This document shows positions 6,594 to 16,070 of a DNA stretch of 64,000 bases, in pieces (position 1 is the first letter of the stretch; every line of letters begins with the position of its first letter). The DNA is from Chitinolyticbacter meiyuanensis. GTDB lineage: Bacteria; Pseudomonadota; Gammaproteobacteria; Burkholderiales; Chitinibacteraceae. The DNA lies in contig NZ_CP041335.1 in NCBI RefSeq assembly GCF_008033135.1, positions 1,679,925 to 1,743,924 of the forward strand, read 5' to 3'. The notes under the pieces are model-generated. The model did not search any database. It saw nothing but the letters and a program-made list of their open reading frames with translations, and was not told the DNA's origin. The position numbers and the translations under genes are program-made.

Positions 6594-8081
6594 ATGTTCG
6601 AATCGGCCGAGCTGGGACATCAGATTGATCGCGATACCTATCGCGAGGAAGAGGCAAAACTGCGCCAGGCCCTGTTGGCGGCCCAGTTCGAGCTCAAGCA
6701 ACGCGGTGACTTTCCGGTCATCATCGTGCTCGCTGGCATGCCGGCCGCTGGCAAGGGCGAAGTAGCCAACCTGCTGCTCGAATGGCTGGATCCGCGCCAT
6801 ATCACCACGCTGGCGTTCGACGCGCCGAGTGACGAAGAGGCGGATCGTCCGCCGTTCTGGCGCTTCTGGCGTGCCTTGCCGGCCAAGGGCTCGCTCGGTG
6901 TGCTGTTTGGCGCTTGGTATGCCGATCCGCTGTGGCACTGGGATCACGACAGCGAGGCGGCGGTCAGCCGACGTGTCGAGCGCATCGTGCGTCTGGAAAA
7001 GATGCTGACGGACGATGGCGCGCTGGTGCTCAAGTTCTGGCTGCACCTGTCGCGCGACCGCTTGAAGAAGCGCCTGAAGGCGCTGCAGGACGATGCGCTC
7101 ACGGCCTGGCGGGTCAGCAAGGAGGACAAGCAGTTCCTCAAGGACTACGACGCGCACGCGGCGCATGCCGAAACCCTGCTTACCCGTACCAGTCTGGCTG
7201 ATTCGCCTTGGCGCATCGTCGAGGGCTGGGATGCGAACTATCGCGCCTTGTCGGTGGGGCGGCAGTTGCTCGACGCGATCGAACACCATCTGGCGCGTGA
7301 CTCGGTCAAGCAGCGGCGGGTCGAGGCCGGGCCGTTGCTGCCCTCCGTTGATGGCGTGCGCCTGCTCGATACCTTGCAGCTCGATTCGGACCTCGGCAAG
7401 GTCGAATACCGCGAGCGGCTGGAGCGCTTGCAAGGGCGACTCAATGGCCTGACCCGCGAACCAGGCTTTGCCAAGCTCGCCGTGGTGGCGGTGTTCGAAG
7501 GCATGGATGCTGCCGGCAAAGGGGGGGCGATCCGCCGCATCACCGCGGCGCTTGATGCGCGGCGTTATCGGGTGGTGCCGATCGCCGCCCCGACCGACGA
7601 GGAGCGGGCACAGCCCTATCTCTGGCGATTCTGGCGCCATGTGCCGCGCCGCGGCCACCTCACGGTGTTTGATCGCTCCTGGTATGGCCGAGTACTGGTC
7701 GAGCGCATCGAGGGCTTTGCCAGCCAGGCCGAGTGGATGCGGGCCTACGGCGAGATCAACGATTTCGAGGCGCAGCTCGACGACGCTGGCGTCATCGTCG
7801 TGAAGTATTGGCTCGCCATCTCCGGCGAGGAGCAGTTGACGCGCTTTCAATCGCGCGAAGCCACCGAGTACAAGCGCTTCAAGATCACCGAAGAGGACTG
7901 GCGCAACCGCGACAAATGGGATGACTACGTCACGGCGGCGAGCGATATGGTCGAGCGCACCAGCACCGCCATGGCACCTTGGCATCTGATCGGCGCCAAC
8001 AACAAGTATCATGCCCGTGTCCGCGTCCTCGAGATCCTGTGCGACGCCATTGAAACCCGATTGAAACGCAAGGAAAAATGA
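6594..8081 (+). CDS. pap: Polyphosphate:AMP phosphotransferase (two-domain PPK2 class II)
   Basis: A 495-residue protein with two PPK2 domains in tandem, which is the architecture of polyphosphate:AMP phosphotransferase; it makes ADP from AMP and polyphosphate. The C-terminal domain (about 255-495) has the full Walker A (GMDAAGKGG) and the catalytic [14 protein letters not shown] motif. The N-terminal domain keeps a Walker A (GMPAAGKGE) but has FGAWYADPL where the catalytic motif should be, so it is probably structural, as in other family members. The ATG at 6594 is five bases after GAGGAG. The stop overlaps the next gene as ATGA. Confidence 0.93.
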   Translation: MFESAELGHQIDRDTYREEEAKLRQALLAAQFELKQRGDFPVIIVLAGMPAAGKGEVANLLLEWLDPRHITTLAFDAPSDEEADRPPFWRFWRALPAKGSLGVLFGAWYADPLWHWDHDSEAAVSRRVERIVRLEKMLTDDGALVLKFWLHLSRDRLKKRLKALQDDALTAWRVSKEDKQFLKDYDAHAAHAETLLTRTSLADSPWRIVEGWDANYRALSVGRQLLDAIEHHLARDSVKQRRVEAGPLLPSVDGVRLLDTLQLDSDLGKVEYRERLERLQGRLNGLTREPGFAKLAVVAVFEGMDAAGKGGAIRRITAALDARRYRVVPIAAPTDEERAQPYLWRFWRHVPRRGHLTVFDRSWYGRVLVERIEGFASQAEWMRAYGEINDFEAQLDDAGVIVVKYWLAISGEEQLTRFQSREATEYKRFKITEEDWRNRDKWDDYVTAASDMVERTSTAMAPWHLIGANNKYHARVRVLEILCDAIETRLKRKEK

Positions 8082-8665
8082 TGGCCTTCCCGCTCGATGC
8101 CATGTCGCTGGACCAGTTGTTCCGCGAGGCGCGTACGCACAGCCACTGGTTCAATCAGCCGGTCAGCGACGATACGCTGCACGATCTGTACGATCTGCTC
8201 AAGTTCGGTCCCACCTCGGCCAACTCCAGCCCGGCGCGTTTCCTCTTTGTGAAGTCGGCCAAGGCCAAGGAGAAACTCAGGCCTTGTCTCGATGCCGGCA
8301 ATGTCGAGAAGACCATGGCAGCGCCGGTGACCGCCATCGTCGCCTACGATCTCGAGTTCTACGACGAACTGCCGAAGCTTTTTCACAATCCCGATGCGCG
8401 CAACTGGTTCGTCGGCAAGGACAATACTGCGGCGCTGCTGCGCAACGGCAGCCTGGAAGGCGGCTATCTGATCCTGGCGGCACGGGCGCTGGGGCTCGAT
8501 TGCGGGCCGATGTCGGGCTTCGATGCCGCCGCGGTCGATGCGGCCTTCTTCGCCGGCACCAGCTGGCGTTCCAATTTCCTGGTCAACCTGGGCTATGCCG
8601 ACGCCAGCAAGCTGCATCCGCGCAATGCCCGCCTGCCGTTCGAGCGGGCCTGCCGTATCGCCTGA
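8078..8665 (+). CDS. RutE-like malonic semialdehyde reductase (nitroreductase family)
   Basis: A 195-residue FMN-dependent nitroreductase-fold protein. [42 protein letters not shown] and the C-terminal [10 protein letters not shown] match the RutE/YdfG-linked group, which reduces toxic malonic semialdehyde to 3-hydroxypropionate. No other rut genes are nearby, so the physiological substrate is uncertain. Two adjacent ATGs (8078 and 8081) are possible starts; the first overlaps the phosphotransferase stop, so the two genes are translationally coupled. Confidence 0.82.
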   Translation: MMAFPLDAMSLDQLFREARTHSHWFNQPVSDDTLHDLYDLLKFGPTSANSSPARFLFVKSAKAKEKLRPCLDAGNVEKTMAAPVTAIVAYDLEFYDELPKLFHNPDARNWFVGKDNTAALLRNGSLEGGYLILAARALGLDCGPMSGFDAAAVDAAFFAGTSWRSNFLVNLGYADASKLHPRNARLPFERACRIA

Positions 8666-8698
8666 TCACGCGCCCGCCAAGAGGCGCAAGGGGGAGTC

Positions 8699-9799
8699 AT
8701 GAATGCCAAAGCGTTGCGGCCGGCGGACTGGTCGCTGTGGCGCGCGCTCGAGGACTGGCGCAGCAAGCGCCACGAGCTCGAGCCGCTGTTTGCCACCGCC
8801 GGCGTGCCGGGCGAGATCGAGACGGTAGTCAACCGCGTGCTGGTCGACCTCAAGCGCTCGCCGCCGACGCCACCGCTGGTGTCTGGCGATACCCAACGCG
8901 ATGCCGAGGAGCTGGCACGCTATCACGACGGCTACTTCCGCCACTTCGAGGACAGCTTCTACAAGGTTGAGACCATGCTCGCCTTGCCGTGGGTGCCGGA
9001 AATGCAGCCGTTGGGTGGAGCGATCCGCGAAGAGCTTGCCGCGTTGCGCAGCCAGCTGCGTGAGCAGCCGGGCCGCAAGCCGGATTTCACCCGGCTCGAA
9101 GGCTTGCTGCAGCACTACTATCGGCTCGATCATCCGGAATTGCCGTTGCCGGAAGGCTTGCTCGAAGGCCGGCGGCGCACGCTGACCGAGATCGCCGGCT
9201 ACCCGCTGTTGGTACAGCACGCGTTGAAGGACCCATACAGCGATGCGGTGCCGCCGCTCACCAGCGACGCGTTTCGCGATGACTTTGCCGCGCGGGTGCG
9301 CAGCTATCTCGATACCGCCTGGTTGCACAACCCGGTGGTGACCCAGTGGTACGTGGCGCTGGCGCTCGATGCCGCCCTCGCGCGCAAGAAGCGCGATTCC
9401 ACCGATCACGCGCGGCTGGCCCGCTTGCTGAAGCGGCGCTGGCCCACGCTGTCGGTGCTGCTACCTGGTTTCGAGCAAGCCGACCAGGTGTGGTATCTGC
9501 TGTTGTCCGGACTGACGTTCTTCGCGCTGTTTGCCGAATGGTGGTTGCCGGCGGGGTTGCTGATCGTCTGGCTGTCGTTGTCGATCGGTGCGCACCGGCG
9601 GGAAAAGAAGGAAATCGATGCCCGCCGTGCCCACCTGGTGAACCAGGTGGTGACGATGAAGCGGGTGCGCGACCGTTTCGTCGCGGGCCTGGTGCCGCCT
9701 GACAAGCTCGCTTTCCAGCTCAGGCAGCTCGACGAGAGCGGCGAATACTACGACCCCACTGTCTACACGCTATTGGGCCTGCACAGCTACGACGAGTGA
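8699..9799 (+). CDS. Hypothetical membrane-associated protein
   Basis: A 366-residue protein that was not recognised. The first 265 residues look soluble and mainly helical with many charged residues. Two adjacent hydrophobic segments follow at about 265-302 (from VWYLLLSGLTFFALF onward), then a basic helical tail (REKKEIDARRAHLV) ending at a Tyr-rich C-terminus. It is therefore likely a hairpin-anchored inner-membrane protein with a large cytoplasmic domain. It has a good RBS (GGGGGAG) and follows the nitroreductase by 33 bases. Composition is like its neighbours and nothing marks it as foreign. Confidence 0.7.
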   Translation: MNAKALRPADWSLWRALEDWRSKRHELEPLFATAGVPGEIETVVNRVLVDLKRSPPTPPLVSGDTQRDAEELARYHDGYFRHFEDSFYKVETMLALPWVPEMQPLGGAIREELAALRSQLREQPGRKPDFTRLEGLLQHYYRLDHPELPLPEGLLEGRRRTLTEIAGYPLLVQHALKDPYSDAVPPLTSDAFRDDFAARVRSYLDTAWLHNPVVTQWYVALALDAALARKKRDSTDHARLARLLKRRWPTLSVLLPGFEQADQVWYLLLSGLTFFALFAEWWLPAGLLIVWLSLSIGAHRREKKEIDARRAHLVNQVVTMKRVRDRFVAGLVPPDKLAFQLRQLDESGEYYDPTVYTLLGLHSYDE

Positions 9800-9808
9800 A
9801 TGCCGGGT

Positions 9809-10582
9809 TCAGCCCGGCATGCGCACCGGCGAGCCGTCGATGAAGCACAGCAGTTCGCCGTTTTCCATACGGATCCAGTGCTCGTTGTCAGTCAACGGCT
9901 TGGTGGCAATCACGGCGACTCGATCGCGCGGCGTGGTCAAATCGGCGAAATCGATGGTGACATCGGCATCCGACAGGTGCGCGGTGGAGAACGGCGATTC
10001 GCGCACGATGTAGTGCAGATCGGTGCTGCAGTGGGCGAACAGTGCGCGGCCATCCGACAGCAGGAAATTGAAGGTGCCACCCTGCGACAACTGGCCGGCG
10101 TAGTCGGCCAGCACTTCGTAGAGCCGCGATAGCGGCGGCGGGGCATCGAAGTGTTCGCTCAGCCGGTTGAGCAGCCAGCAGAACGCCTGCTCGCTGTCGG
10201 TGGTGCCGACCGGGTGGAAGCGCCCGCCGTTGAGTACCGGCCGTTCGGTCAGGTTGCCATTGTGGGCGAACAGCCAGTAACGCCCCCACAGCTCGCGCTG
10301 GAATGGGTGGGTGTTGGCCAGCGAGACAGCGCCCTGCGTGGCCTTGCGGATATGGGCGATCACGTTGCGGCTCTGGATCGGGTAGCGCTTCACCAGCTCT
10401 GCCACTGGCGAAATGCTCGAGGGCAGGTAGTCGAGGAAGACGCGGCAACCGCCATCCTCGAAGAAGGCGATGCCCCAGCCGTCACCATGCTCGTCGGTCT
10501 CGCCACCACGGCGGCTGAAACCTTCGAACGAGAACACGATATCGGTCGGGGTGTTGCAATTCATGCCCAGCAACTGGCACAT
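9809..10582 (-). CDS. Class II glutamine amidotransferase (YafJ-like)
   Basis: A 257-residue N-terminal-nucleophile amidotransferase. The start is set at 10582 so that Cys2 (MCQLLGMNCN) is exposed after Met removal, as the family requires. GDGWGIAFF and FAHNGNL correspond to the glutamine-binding pocket. Stand-alone YafJ-type proteins release ammonia or hydrolyse gamma-glutamyl amides; the acceptor is unknown. It is convergent with the hypothetical gene to its left, leaving only nine bases between stops. Confidence 0.9.
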   Translation of the reverse strand: MCQLLGMNCNTPTDIVFSFEGFSRRGGETDEHGDGWGIAFFEDGGCRVFLDYLPSSISPVAELVKRYPIQSRNVIAHIRKATQGAVSLANTHPFQRELWGRYWLFAHNGNLTERPVLNGGRFHPVGTTDSEQAFCWLLNRLSEHFDAPPPLSRLYEVLADYAGQLSQGGTFNFLLSDGRALFAHCSTDLHYIVRESPFSTAHLSDADVTIDFADLTTPRDRVAVIATKPLTDNEHWIRMENGELLCFIDGSPVRMPG

Positions 10583-10655
10583 CGGTGGCGAACCTCCGGC
10601 TAAGTCCACTGTTTCCCAGTGTAGCGAAGCTGCGCATCGCCGATTGCAACGCAAT

Positions 10656-10682
10656 GCAAAACGCCCGGCGGGGCCGGGCGTT
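10656..10682 (-). terminator. Intrinsic terminator of fabI
   Basis: The stem AACGCCCGG/CCGGGCGTT (10660-10668 with 10674-10682) is followed, on the minus strand, by TTTTGC. It lies 19 bases beyond the fabI stop. Confidence 0.85.
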
Positions 10683-10700
10683 CCGTGCTGCGGATGCTGC

Positions 10701-11489
10701 TTATTCCTCGCCGAGCGACAAGGCACCGGTACTATAGCCGGCGTCGACATGCACGATGTTGCCGGTCATGCCCGAAGCCAGCGGCGACATCAGGAAGGCG
10801 GCCACATTGCCGACCTCCTCCTGGCTGACGTTACGCTTGAGCGGCGTGGCGTCTGCTGCAGCCTTCAAGAGCTTGCCGAAACCAGCGATGCCGGCGGCGG
10901 CCAAGGTCTTGATCGGGCCAGCCGAAATGCCGTAGACGCGAATGCCCTTTTCCGGGCCGAGCGACGCGGCCATGAAGCGCACGTTGGCTTCCAGCGAGGC
11001 CTTGGCCAAGCCCATCACGTTGTAGTTCGGGATGGCGCGCTCAGCACCGAGGTACGAGAGGGTGACGAGGCCGGCATTCGCGTTCAGCATCGGGCGTGCG
11101 GCCTTGGCGAGCGCAGCGAAGCTGTACGAGCTGATGTCGTGCGAGATGCGGAAGTTCTCGCGGGTCACGGCATCGAGGTAGTCGCCCTTGAGCGCGTCAC
11201 GCGGCGCGAAGGCGATCGAGTGCACCAAGCCATCAAGGCCATCCCAGTGTTGCTTGAGGGAGACGAACAACTGATCGATCTGCTCGTCGCTGGATACGTC
11301 ACACGGCAGTACGATGGTCGAATCGAAGTCGGCGGCGAGCCTTGCCACGCGCTCCTTCATGTCTTCGTTCACATAGGTGAAGGCGAGTTCAGCGCCTTCG
11401 CGCTTGCAGGCCGTAGCGATGCCGTAGGCGATCGAACGGTCAGACAGCAGACCGCAGATCAGGATTTTTTTGCCGGCGAGAAAGCCCAT
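10701..11489 (-). CDS. fabI: Enoyl-[acyl-carrier-protein] reductase [NADH]
   Basis: A 262-residue short-chain dehydrogenase-like reductase that performs the last step of each fatty-acid elongation cycle. [13 protein letters not shown] forms the nucleotide site, and the FabI-type catalytic pattern Tyr-x6-Lys is present (YNVMGLAK). Length and sequence match proteobacterial FabI, the triclosan target type. A perfect TATAAT lies upstream on the minus strand at 11522-11527, although its -35 would overlap the preceding terminator. It is a single-gene transcript between two hairpins. Confidence 0.96.
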   Translation of the reverse strand: MGFLAGKKILICGLLSDRSIAYGIATACKREGAELAFTYVNEDMKERVARLAADFDSTIVLPCDVSSDEQIDQLFVSLKQHWDGLDGLVHSIAFAPRDALKGDYLDAVTRENFRISHDISSYSFAALAKAARPMLNANAGLVTLSYLGAERAIPNYNVMGLAKASLEANVRFMAASLGPEKGIRVYGISAGPIKTLAAAGIAGFGKLLKAAADATPLKRNVSQEEVGNVAAFLMSPLASGMTGNIVHVDAGYSTGALSLGEE

Positions 11490-11541
11490 GGAGTCGTCCT
11501 TGCTATCGAAAACGTCGCGCGATTATAGCGAAACGCCAAGG

Positions 11542-11568
11542 AAAAACCCGGCAACGGCCGGGTTTTTG
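11542..11568 (-). terminator. Intrinsic terminator of the ygfZ-like gene
   Basis: AAAAACCCGGC and GCCGGGTTTTT pair across a four-base loop. Both flanks are A/T runs, so it may stop transcripts from either side. It lies 24 bases past the stop of the folate-binding protein gene. Confidence 0.88.
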
Positions 11569-11591
11569 TCGAAACACTCGTTTTATTTGCT

Positions 11592-12620
11592 TCAGGCGGG
11601 CTCAGCTTCCAGCGAGTAGGGCAGCGGCAGTGGCGCGAGTTTCGGGCCATCGACGGCACCCAGGTGCAAGCCGTGTTCCAGTGAGGCTGTCTGTACCACC
11701 ACGAGCACTTCGCTGCCGCCTTGCGGTGCGGGTGCGGCCAACATCACCTTGCCGGATGCTTGGCCGTTCATTTCCGGGCTGTACACATCCTGTCCGGATT
11801 GCGCGGCCGCCTCGACGTGGAAGCGCAACGCGCGGCGCTTGAGCTTGCCCAGATACTGCGTGCGGGCGACGATTTCCTGCCCCGGATAGCAGCCCTTCTT
11901 GAAACTCACCCCGCCGATCAATTCCAGATTGGCCATCTGCGGCACGAATTCCTCGTAGGTCGCCTGAGTCACCCAGGGGCTACCGGCGCGGATCTCGGTC
12001 AAGGTCCACACGGCCGGGCCAACTGGGCGGCAGCCTGCGGCGAGCAAGGCCTGCCAGAGTGGGTGGGCGGCCTCATCAGGTACCAGCAGTTCGTAACGCG
12101 CGCCTTCCAGTGCGATCACCTTCACGTTCTCGCCATGCCATACCTGCATGGGGGACGTGGGCAGGCCACCGGTGGCGGCTTGAACTCGCTCGGCTGCGCC
12201 GGGGCCGGCCACGCCGAAGGCCTGCCAGCCGCTCTCGCTGGCGCGGGTGTTGCTGCGCAGGATGAACATGGAGAGGCGCTTTTGCACCGCTGGCTGCAGA
12301 TCGCTGGCGATCTGCAGCAGATAGTCCTCGCCATCGCGCAAAACCAGGAAGCTCGCCTGCATCCGGCCCTTGGGCGTGGAATAACTCGAGTACTGCGCAT
12401 CGGTTTCGCCGACGATGCGGACGTCGCTGGAGAGCTGACCATTGAGAAAGGACTGACTTTCCTCGCCAGTGAAGCGGATCAGCGTGTATTGCGGCAGTGG
12501 CGTGACCACCGTGGTGGTTTCCAGTGCGGCGAGTTCACCATTGGCATCACCGAAATCGGTGACGTGGCCGGCTGCGTCGAGGCGGGCTCCGGCGGCGGTG
12601 TAGAGGTCGGTCAGGGACAT
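11592..12620 (-). CDS. ygfZ: YgfZ-type folate-binding protein (Fe-S cluster repair)
   Basis: A 342-residue GcvT-like protein. The diagnostic YgfZ motif K-x-C-Y-x-G-Q-E is present as KKGCYPGQE, with its redox cysteine. YgfZ uses tetrahydrofolate to help maturation and repair of 4Fe-4S enzymes such as MiaB. The start is placed at ATG 12620 (MSLTDLYTAAGARL) rather than the longer frame, which begins within low-complexity sequence. It is flanked by terminators on both sides and is likely monocistronic. Confidence 0.9.
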   Translation of the reverse strand: MSLTDLYTAAGARLDAAGHVTDFGDANGELAALETTTVVTPLPQYTLIRFTGEESQSFLNGQLSSDVRIVGETDAQYSSYSTPKGRMQASFLVLRDGEDYLLQIASDLQPAVQKRLSMFILRSNTRASESGWQAFGVAGPGAAERVQAATGGLPTSPMQVWHGENVKVIALEGARYELLVPDEAAHPLWQALLAAGCRPVGPAVWTLTEIRAGSPWVTQATYEEFVPQMANLELIGGVSFKKGCYPGQEIVARTQYLGKLKRRALRFHVEAAAQSGQDVYSPEMNGQASGKVMLAAPAPQGGSEVLVVVQTASLEHGLHLGAVDGPKLAPLPLPYSLEAEPA

Positions 12621-12681
12621 CGTCGACGTTCCAGGCAGGGTGGGGTGATCTGGTTCAGATGAGGCTGGACGCACCAAAAGC

Positions 12682-12706
12682 AATGCCCCGCCCGAAGGCG
12701 GGGCAT
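12682..12706 (-). terminator. Intrinsic terminator of the AsmA-like gene
   Basis: AATGCCCCGCC pairs with GGCGGGGCATT across CGAA. Read on the minus strand it is followed by GCTTTTGG. It begins 16 bases after the stop of the AsmA-like gene. Confidence 0.8.
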
Positions 12707-12721
12707 TTGCCGGTGAGGCGG

Positions 12722-13981
12722 TTACTCGGCGGGGGCCGCCAGCGTTTCCTCTCCTGCACGTGGCCGGAAGGCCGCGCCGGTACGGAATTCCGGCGCGGGC
12801 AGCGTGCCGGCGACGCGGATCTGGTTGCTGACGGCTATGGCGCCGCTGGCGAGGCGGCTCGCCACCACGCCACTGATCTTCTGGCCTTCGCCGACGGTGA
12901 GATAACCGCTGGCGGTGAACTTGCCGCCGTCGACCTTCATGCCGGAGAACTGCACCGTCTTGCCACGCACCGCCAGTTTGCCCGACACCGTGTCGAAGCG
13001 GGTCTGGCCGCCGCGGGCGTAGGTGACCGGGGTCGACGACTTGAGCGGGGTGACCAGGTCGAAGTTGTGCAGCACGCCGTCGCGCACCAGCAAGGTGGCA
13101 TCAACGCCAGCATTGTCGAACAACTTGTGGTAATCATCGGCCTGGTAGACGAACCGGGCCTCGGCTTCCAGCCGGCCAGTGGCGTAGGTATTGCGGCTGA
13201 ACACCTTGCTCAGCGATTCGGCCTGGATGCCGCTGCCCCGCAGCGTGCCGGCCAACTGCCAGCCTTCCTGCCAACTTAGCTGGGCCGAGCCGGTGATCAC
13301 GCCGCCGTAGAGGTCACCACGCACTTCCTCGATATCGATGCCGTTGGCGTGGGCGATGCCTTTGAGCCGCAGGAAGTCGAACTTGGCGGGGTAGCCGAGC
13401 GGCAGTTCCCAGCCGGTGGCGTTGAGCTGGGCAGCGAACTGGCCCTCGCCATGCGGCTGCACCAGGAGTTCCAGCTGGCCGGAGTTGTCCTTGATCTGCA
13501 GCTCGGTGAGCTCGCCGCCGGGGCCGAACTTCAGCGTGCCGTTCACCGGGCCCAGCTGGCTCTTGCCGAGCACGATGCTGGTACGTTCGAGCTCCAGCGT
13601 GGTCAGCCGGGGCGTACCCGGTTCGGGCCTCAACTTTTGCGGCAGCTGGGTGGCGTAGTCGGGGCTGAAGCGGCCGCCTTCGATGGTGATGCCCTGCAAC
13701 GTCTCACCCCAGGCCAGCAGGTTCTTGGCATTCAGCGGAATCAGGATGCGCTCGATGCTGGCGCGCTCGGCCTGCTCCAGCACCACGTCCTGCAGCACCA
13801 CGGCCGGCTTGGGGTAGTACTCGAACGCAACCTTGCGGACCTCGAACTTGCCGTGGGTCATTTTCTGCCCCATGGCAACCACCGGGTCACTGAACAGGTT
13901 GGCGGGAATCAGCAGGGGCAGTGCGGCAACGACCAGCACCAGCACCAGCAACGTGCCCAACAGTATTTTCAGCTTTCCCAA
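12722..13981 (-). CDS. AsmA-like envelope protein
   Basis: A protein of about 419 residues. One N-terminal signal anchor (LKILLGTLLVLVLVVAALPL) is followed by a long beta-rich periplasmic region in the AsmA/TamB style, with repeated strand segments and an AsmA-type C-terminal domain. AsmA relatives form bridge-like grooves that move phospholipid between membranes. The start is taken as TTG 13981, because GGAGG lies five bases upstream of it; the in-frame GTG at 13993 has no ribosome-binding site and itself overlaps that motif. Family placement is by architecture, and the lipid role is inferred. Confidence 0.78.
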   Translation of the reverse strand: MGKLKILLGTLLVLVLVVAALPLLIPANLFSDPVVAMGQKMTHGKFEVRKVAFEYYPKPAVVLQDVVLEQAERASIERILIPLNAKNLLAWGETLQGITIEGGRFSPDYATQLPQKLRPEPGTPRLTTLELERTSIVLGKSQLGPVNGTLKFGPGGELTELQIKDNSGQLELLVQPHGEGQFAAQLNATGWELPLGYPAKFDFLRLKGIAHANGIDIEEVRGDLYGGVITGSAQLSWQEGWQLAGTLRGSGIQAESLSKVFSRNTYATGRLEAEARFVYQADDYHKLFDNAGVDATLLVRDGVLHNFDLVTPLKSSTPVTYARGGQTRFDTVSGKLAVRGKTVQFSGMKVDGGKFTASGYLTVGEGQKISGVVASRLASGAIAVSNQIRVAGTLPAPEFRTGAAFRPRAGEETLAAPAE

Positions 13982-14021
13982 GGGTTCCTCCACTGAACGT
14001 CGTTTTTATTGTCGATTCGAG

Positions 14022-14050
14022 TTGACACGAATTCGAGGGCTACCTATTAT
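14022..14050 (+). promoter_or_regulatory. Sigma-70 promoter of the tRNA-Asn genes
   Basis: A perfect TTGACA at 14022-14027, a 17-base spacer and TATTAT at 14045-14050. Transcription would start about ten bases before the first tRNA, which is typical for stable RNA genes. Confidence 0.88.
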
Positions 14051-14065
14051 ACGCACCTCACCGAT

Positions 14066-14141
14066 TCCCCGATAGCTCAGTCGGTAGAGCAACGGACTGT
14101 TAATCCGTGTGTCCCTGGTTCGAGCCCAGGTCGGGGAGCCA
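14066..14141 (+). tRNA. tRNA-Asn (GTT)
   Basis: A complete 76-base cloverleaf: acceptor stem TCCCCGA/TCGGGGA, D-arm GCTC/GAGC, anticodon arm ACGGA/TCCGT around CTGTTAA (anticodon GTT), T-arm CCTGG/CCAGG with TTCGAGC, and an encoded CCA end. A consensus promoter lies just upstream, and an identical copy follows 54 bases later. Confidence 0.98.
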
Positions 14142-14195
14142 ACCGAATTCCCGGATTTGCTTTACGGCAAATTCATTGCAGCAGATACCGAATAT

Positions 14196-14271
14196 TCCCC
14201 GATAGCTCAGTCGGTAGAGCAACGGACTGTTAATCCGTGTGTCCCTGGTTCGAGCCCAGGTCGGGGAGCCA
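14196..14271 (+). tRNA. tRNA-Asn (GTT), second identical copy
   Basis: The 76 bases are identical to the tRNA at 14066-14141, including the encoded CCA, and the GTT anticodon is unchanged. It is separated from the first copy by a 54-base spacer with no promoter of its own, so both are probably processed from one transcript ended by the hairpin at 14276. Confidence 0.98.
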
Positions 14272-14275
14272 GATC

Positions 14276-14305
14276 AAGCCGCCATGCACTGCATGGCGGC
14301 TTTTT
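14276..14305 (+). terminator. Intrinsic terminator of the tRNA-Asn operon
   Basis: AAGCCGCCATGC and GCATGGCGGCTT pair around AC and are followed by Ts, five bases after the second tRNA. Confidence 0.92.
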
Positions 14306-14367
14306 CGTTTGCGTTGCAAATCGGGCTAAGCCTAGCCGTGTCAGCTTACGCTTGGCAAGGGGCAGGC

Positions 14368-15111
14368 TCAGCCGGCAATCGGCAGATAGGCGTCGAAACG
14401 GGTGCTCTCGCCGTCGAAGGCAAAGGCTGGTTTTTCCGCCGCGAGCCACGGGGCGATGCGCGGCCGCTTCACCACGATCCGGCGCGTGGCATGGGCGCGC
14501 GCCAGCGGCAGCAGCGCATCCGCATCCTCGTCGGCACCGATCAGTGCCTGGAATGCTGCCATGTCCTTCTTCGGCTTGGCGCGCTTGCCAGGCTCCGGGA
14601 ACATCGGATCGACGAATACCACGTCCCAATGCTCCGTGCTGCGCGCCAACCAATCGCGGGCATCGGTGTGGATCAGCGTCATGCGGGCGGCAATGTCGGC
14701 AGTCTCCGGATCGGTGGCTGCGCGGGCCAGACCGTCGGCGACCAGCGCGCAGGCGATGGGCGAGCGTTCCAGCAGTGTCAGCGTGCAGCCGAGGCTGGCG
14801 AGCACGAAGGCATCGCGGGCGAGGCCGGCAGTGAGGTCCAGCACGCGGGGGTGGTAATCGGGCTTGAGGCCGACCGCGCGTGCCACCGGCTGACCGCGAC
14901 CACCGCCATGCTTGCGGCGGTGGCCTTGCGCACCCCCGACGAAGTCCACCCAGACCCGCGCCTTGTCACCCGCGGTGGCCAGTGCCAGATGATCGTCTTC
15001 CCAGACGAGGTAGGCATCGCGGCCAGGTACGCTGGCCAACGGCGCGAGGCCGAACCGCGTGGCGAGCGCAAGCGCGCTGTCGCTGCCGGCGGTGACGATG
15101 CCTATTGCCAT
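14368..15111 (-). CDS. rsmJ: 16S rRNA (guanine1516-N2)-methyltransferase
   Basis: A 247-residue SAM-dependent methyltransferase of the RsmJ family, which methylates G1516 of 16S rRNA. The SAM site appears as LDLTAGLARDAFVLASLGC, and the catalytic motif as VDPMFPEPGKRAKPKKDM. The start is fixed at ATG 15111 (MAIGIVTAGS); the open frame further upstream is out-of-frame sequence from the mtfA-like gene. The coding regions overlap by ten bases, so the two are probably co-transcribed. Confidence 0.93.
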   Translation of the reverse strand: MAIGIVTAGSDSALALATRFGLAPLASVPGRDAYLVWEDDHLALATAGDKARVWVDFVGGAQGHRRKHGGGRGQPVARAVGLKPDYHPRVLDLTAGLARDAFVLASLGCTLTLLERSPIACALVADGLARAATDPETADIAARMTLIHTDARDWLARSTEHWDVVFVDPMFPEPGKRAKPKKDMAAFQALIGADEDADALLPLARAHATRRIVVKRPRIAPWLAAEKPAFAFDGESTRFDAYLPIAG

Positions 15112-15944
15112 GGCGTGGGCGTCGGGATGACGGGGCCGAACTCGACTGGCTCGAACGCGGGCCTGTAACGCACGCGCGGCAGGCGGGCGAGCGGGTCTTG
15201 CTGGTAGAACTGTTTCAATTGCTCGTAGATGGCGGGGTAGTGGTCGGCGACCGCATGGGGCGTTTCGAAGAAGTATTCGGAAAACACCGCAAAGCACTCT
15301 GCCGGATTTTCGGCGGCATAGAGATCGATCGGGCTGTAGCGGTTGAAGTCGGCAAGGCCGTTCAACTGCGCGAAGGCTGCGGAGAATGCCTGCTTCCAAG
15401 CCTCGGCGTCCATCCCCTTGTGCAGCAGTGGCCGGCCGTTGGCATGGCCGCCGCTGCCTCGCATGTCGAGCTTGTGCGCGAGCTCGTGAATCACCACGTT
15501 CCAGCCATCGAGCCATGCCGATTGCGAGACGTCGAGCCAGGACAGCAGCACCGGGCCTTCTGGCCGGGCTTGGCCGGCCAGGATCTGCTCGCCTTCGTGC
15601 ACCACGCCGATGGCGTCGGTGTAACGATCGCGGGTGAGGAACTGGCCGGGGTAGAGCACCACTTCATGCCAATCGTCGTAAGCATCGAAGCCCAGATTGA
15701 GGATGGGCAGCACCGCTTGCGCGGCGAGGATGACGCGCGCTTGGTCGTCGAGTTCCAGGCCATGCAACGGCGTGATCGTCTTCTGGTGCAGGAACCACGC
15801 GGCCTGTTCGCGCAACCGGGCGCGCTCGTCGCCGGTCAGGCCGATGAACAGCGGCATGGACATCGCCTCGCGCCACAGCGCATCCGGTATGGGGTTGGCG
15901 GCGAGATGGCGCTTGCGGCGCTGGGCGCGGAACAGTCCGAACAT
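15102..15944 (-). CDS. mtfA: MtfA-like zinc metallopeptidase
   Basis: A 280-residue protein of the MtfA family. The zinc site is seen as HELAHKLD with a downstream acidic segment (AAENPAECFAVFSEYFFE) supplying the third ligand. E. coli MtfA is a cytosolic aminopeptidase that also binds the glucose regulator Mlc; whether Mlc exists here cannot be seen. The ATG at 15944 (MFGLFRAQRRKRHLA) is preferred to a GTG six codons upstream. The end overlaps rsmJ. Confidence 0.88.
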   Translation of the reverse strand: MFGLFRAQRRKRHLAANPIPDALWREAMSMPLFIGLTGDERARLREQAAWFLHQKTITPLHGLELDDQARVILAAQAVLPILNLGFDAYDDWHEVVLYPGQFLTRDRYTDAIGVVHEGEQILAGQARPEGPVLLSWLDVSQSAWLDGWNVVIHELAHKLDMRGSGGHANGRPLLHKGMDAEAWKQAFSAAFAQLNGLADFNRYSPIDLYAAENPAECFAVFSEYFFETPHAVADHYPAIYEQLKQFYQQDPLARLPRVRYRPAFEPVEFGPVIPTPTPWQ

Positions 15945-16070
15945 GAGCACATCCAGGTGCACGACACGGCGTCGTGACGAGGATATGGGCGCCGTAAGCT
16001 TTTAATCAAGCGGATGGGCCGACAGGCTGCGACGACCGCGCAGCCCCTTGAAATCAGCCAACCTGCCCTG

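Noticed and set aside
6543-8012. A 489-codon open frame opposite pap
   Set aside because: It mirrors the polyphosphate:AMP phosphotransferase, which has intact family motifs; the antisense translation resembles no protein and is a by-product of high GC content.
14066-14271. Duplicate tRNA-Asn as the attachment site of an integrated element
   Set aside because: The copies are only 130 bases apart, with no integrase or foreign genes between them; simple tandem duplication is enough.
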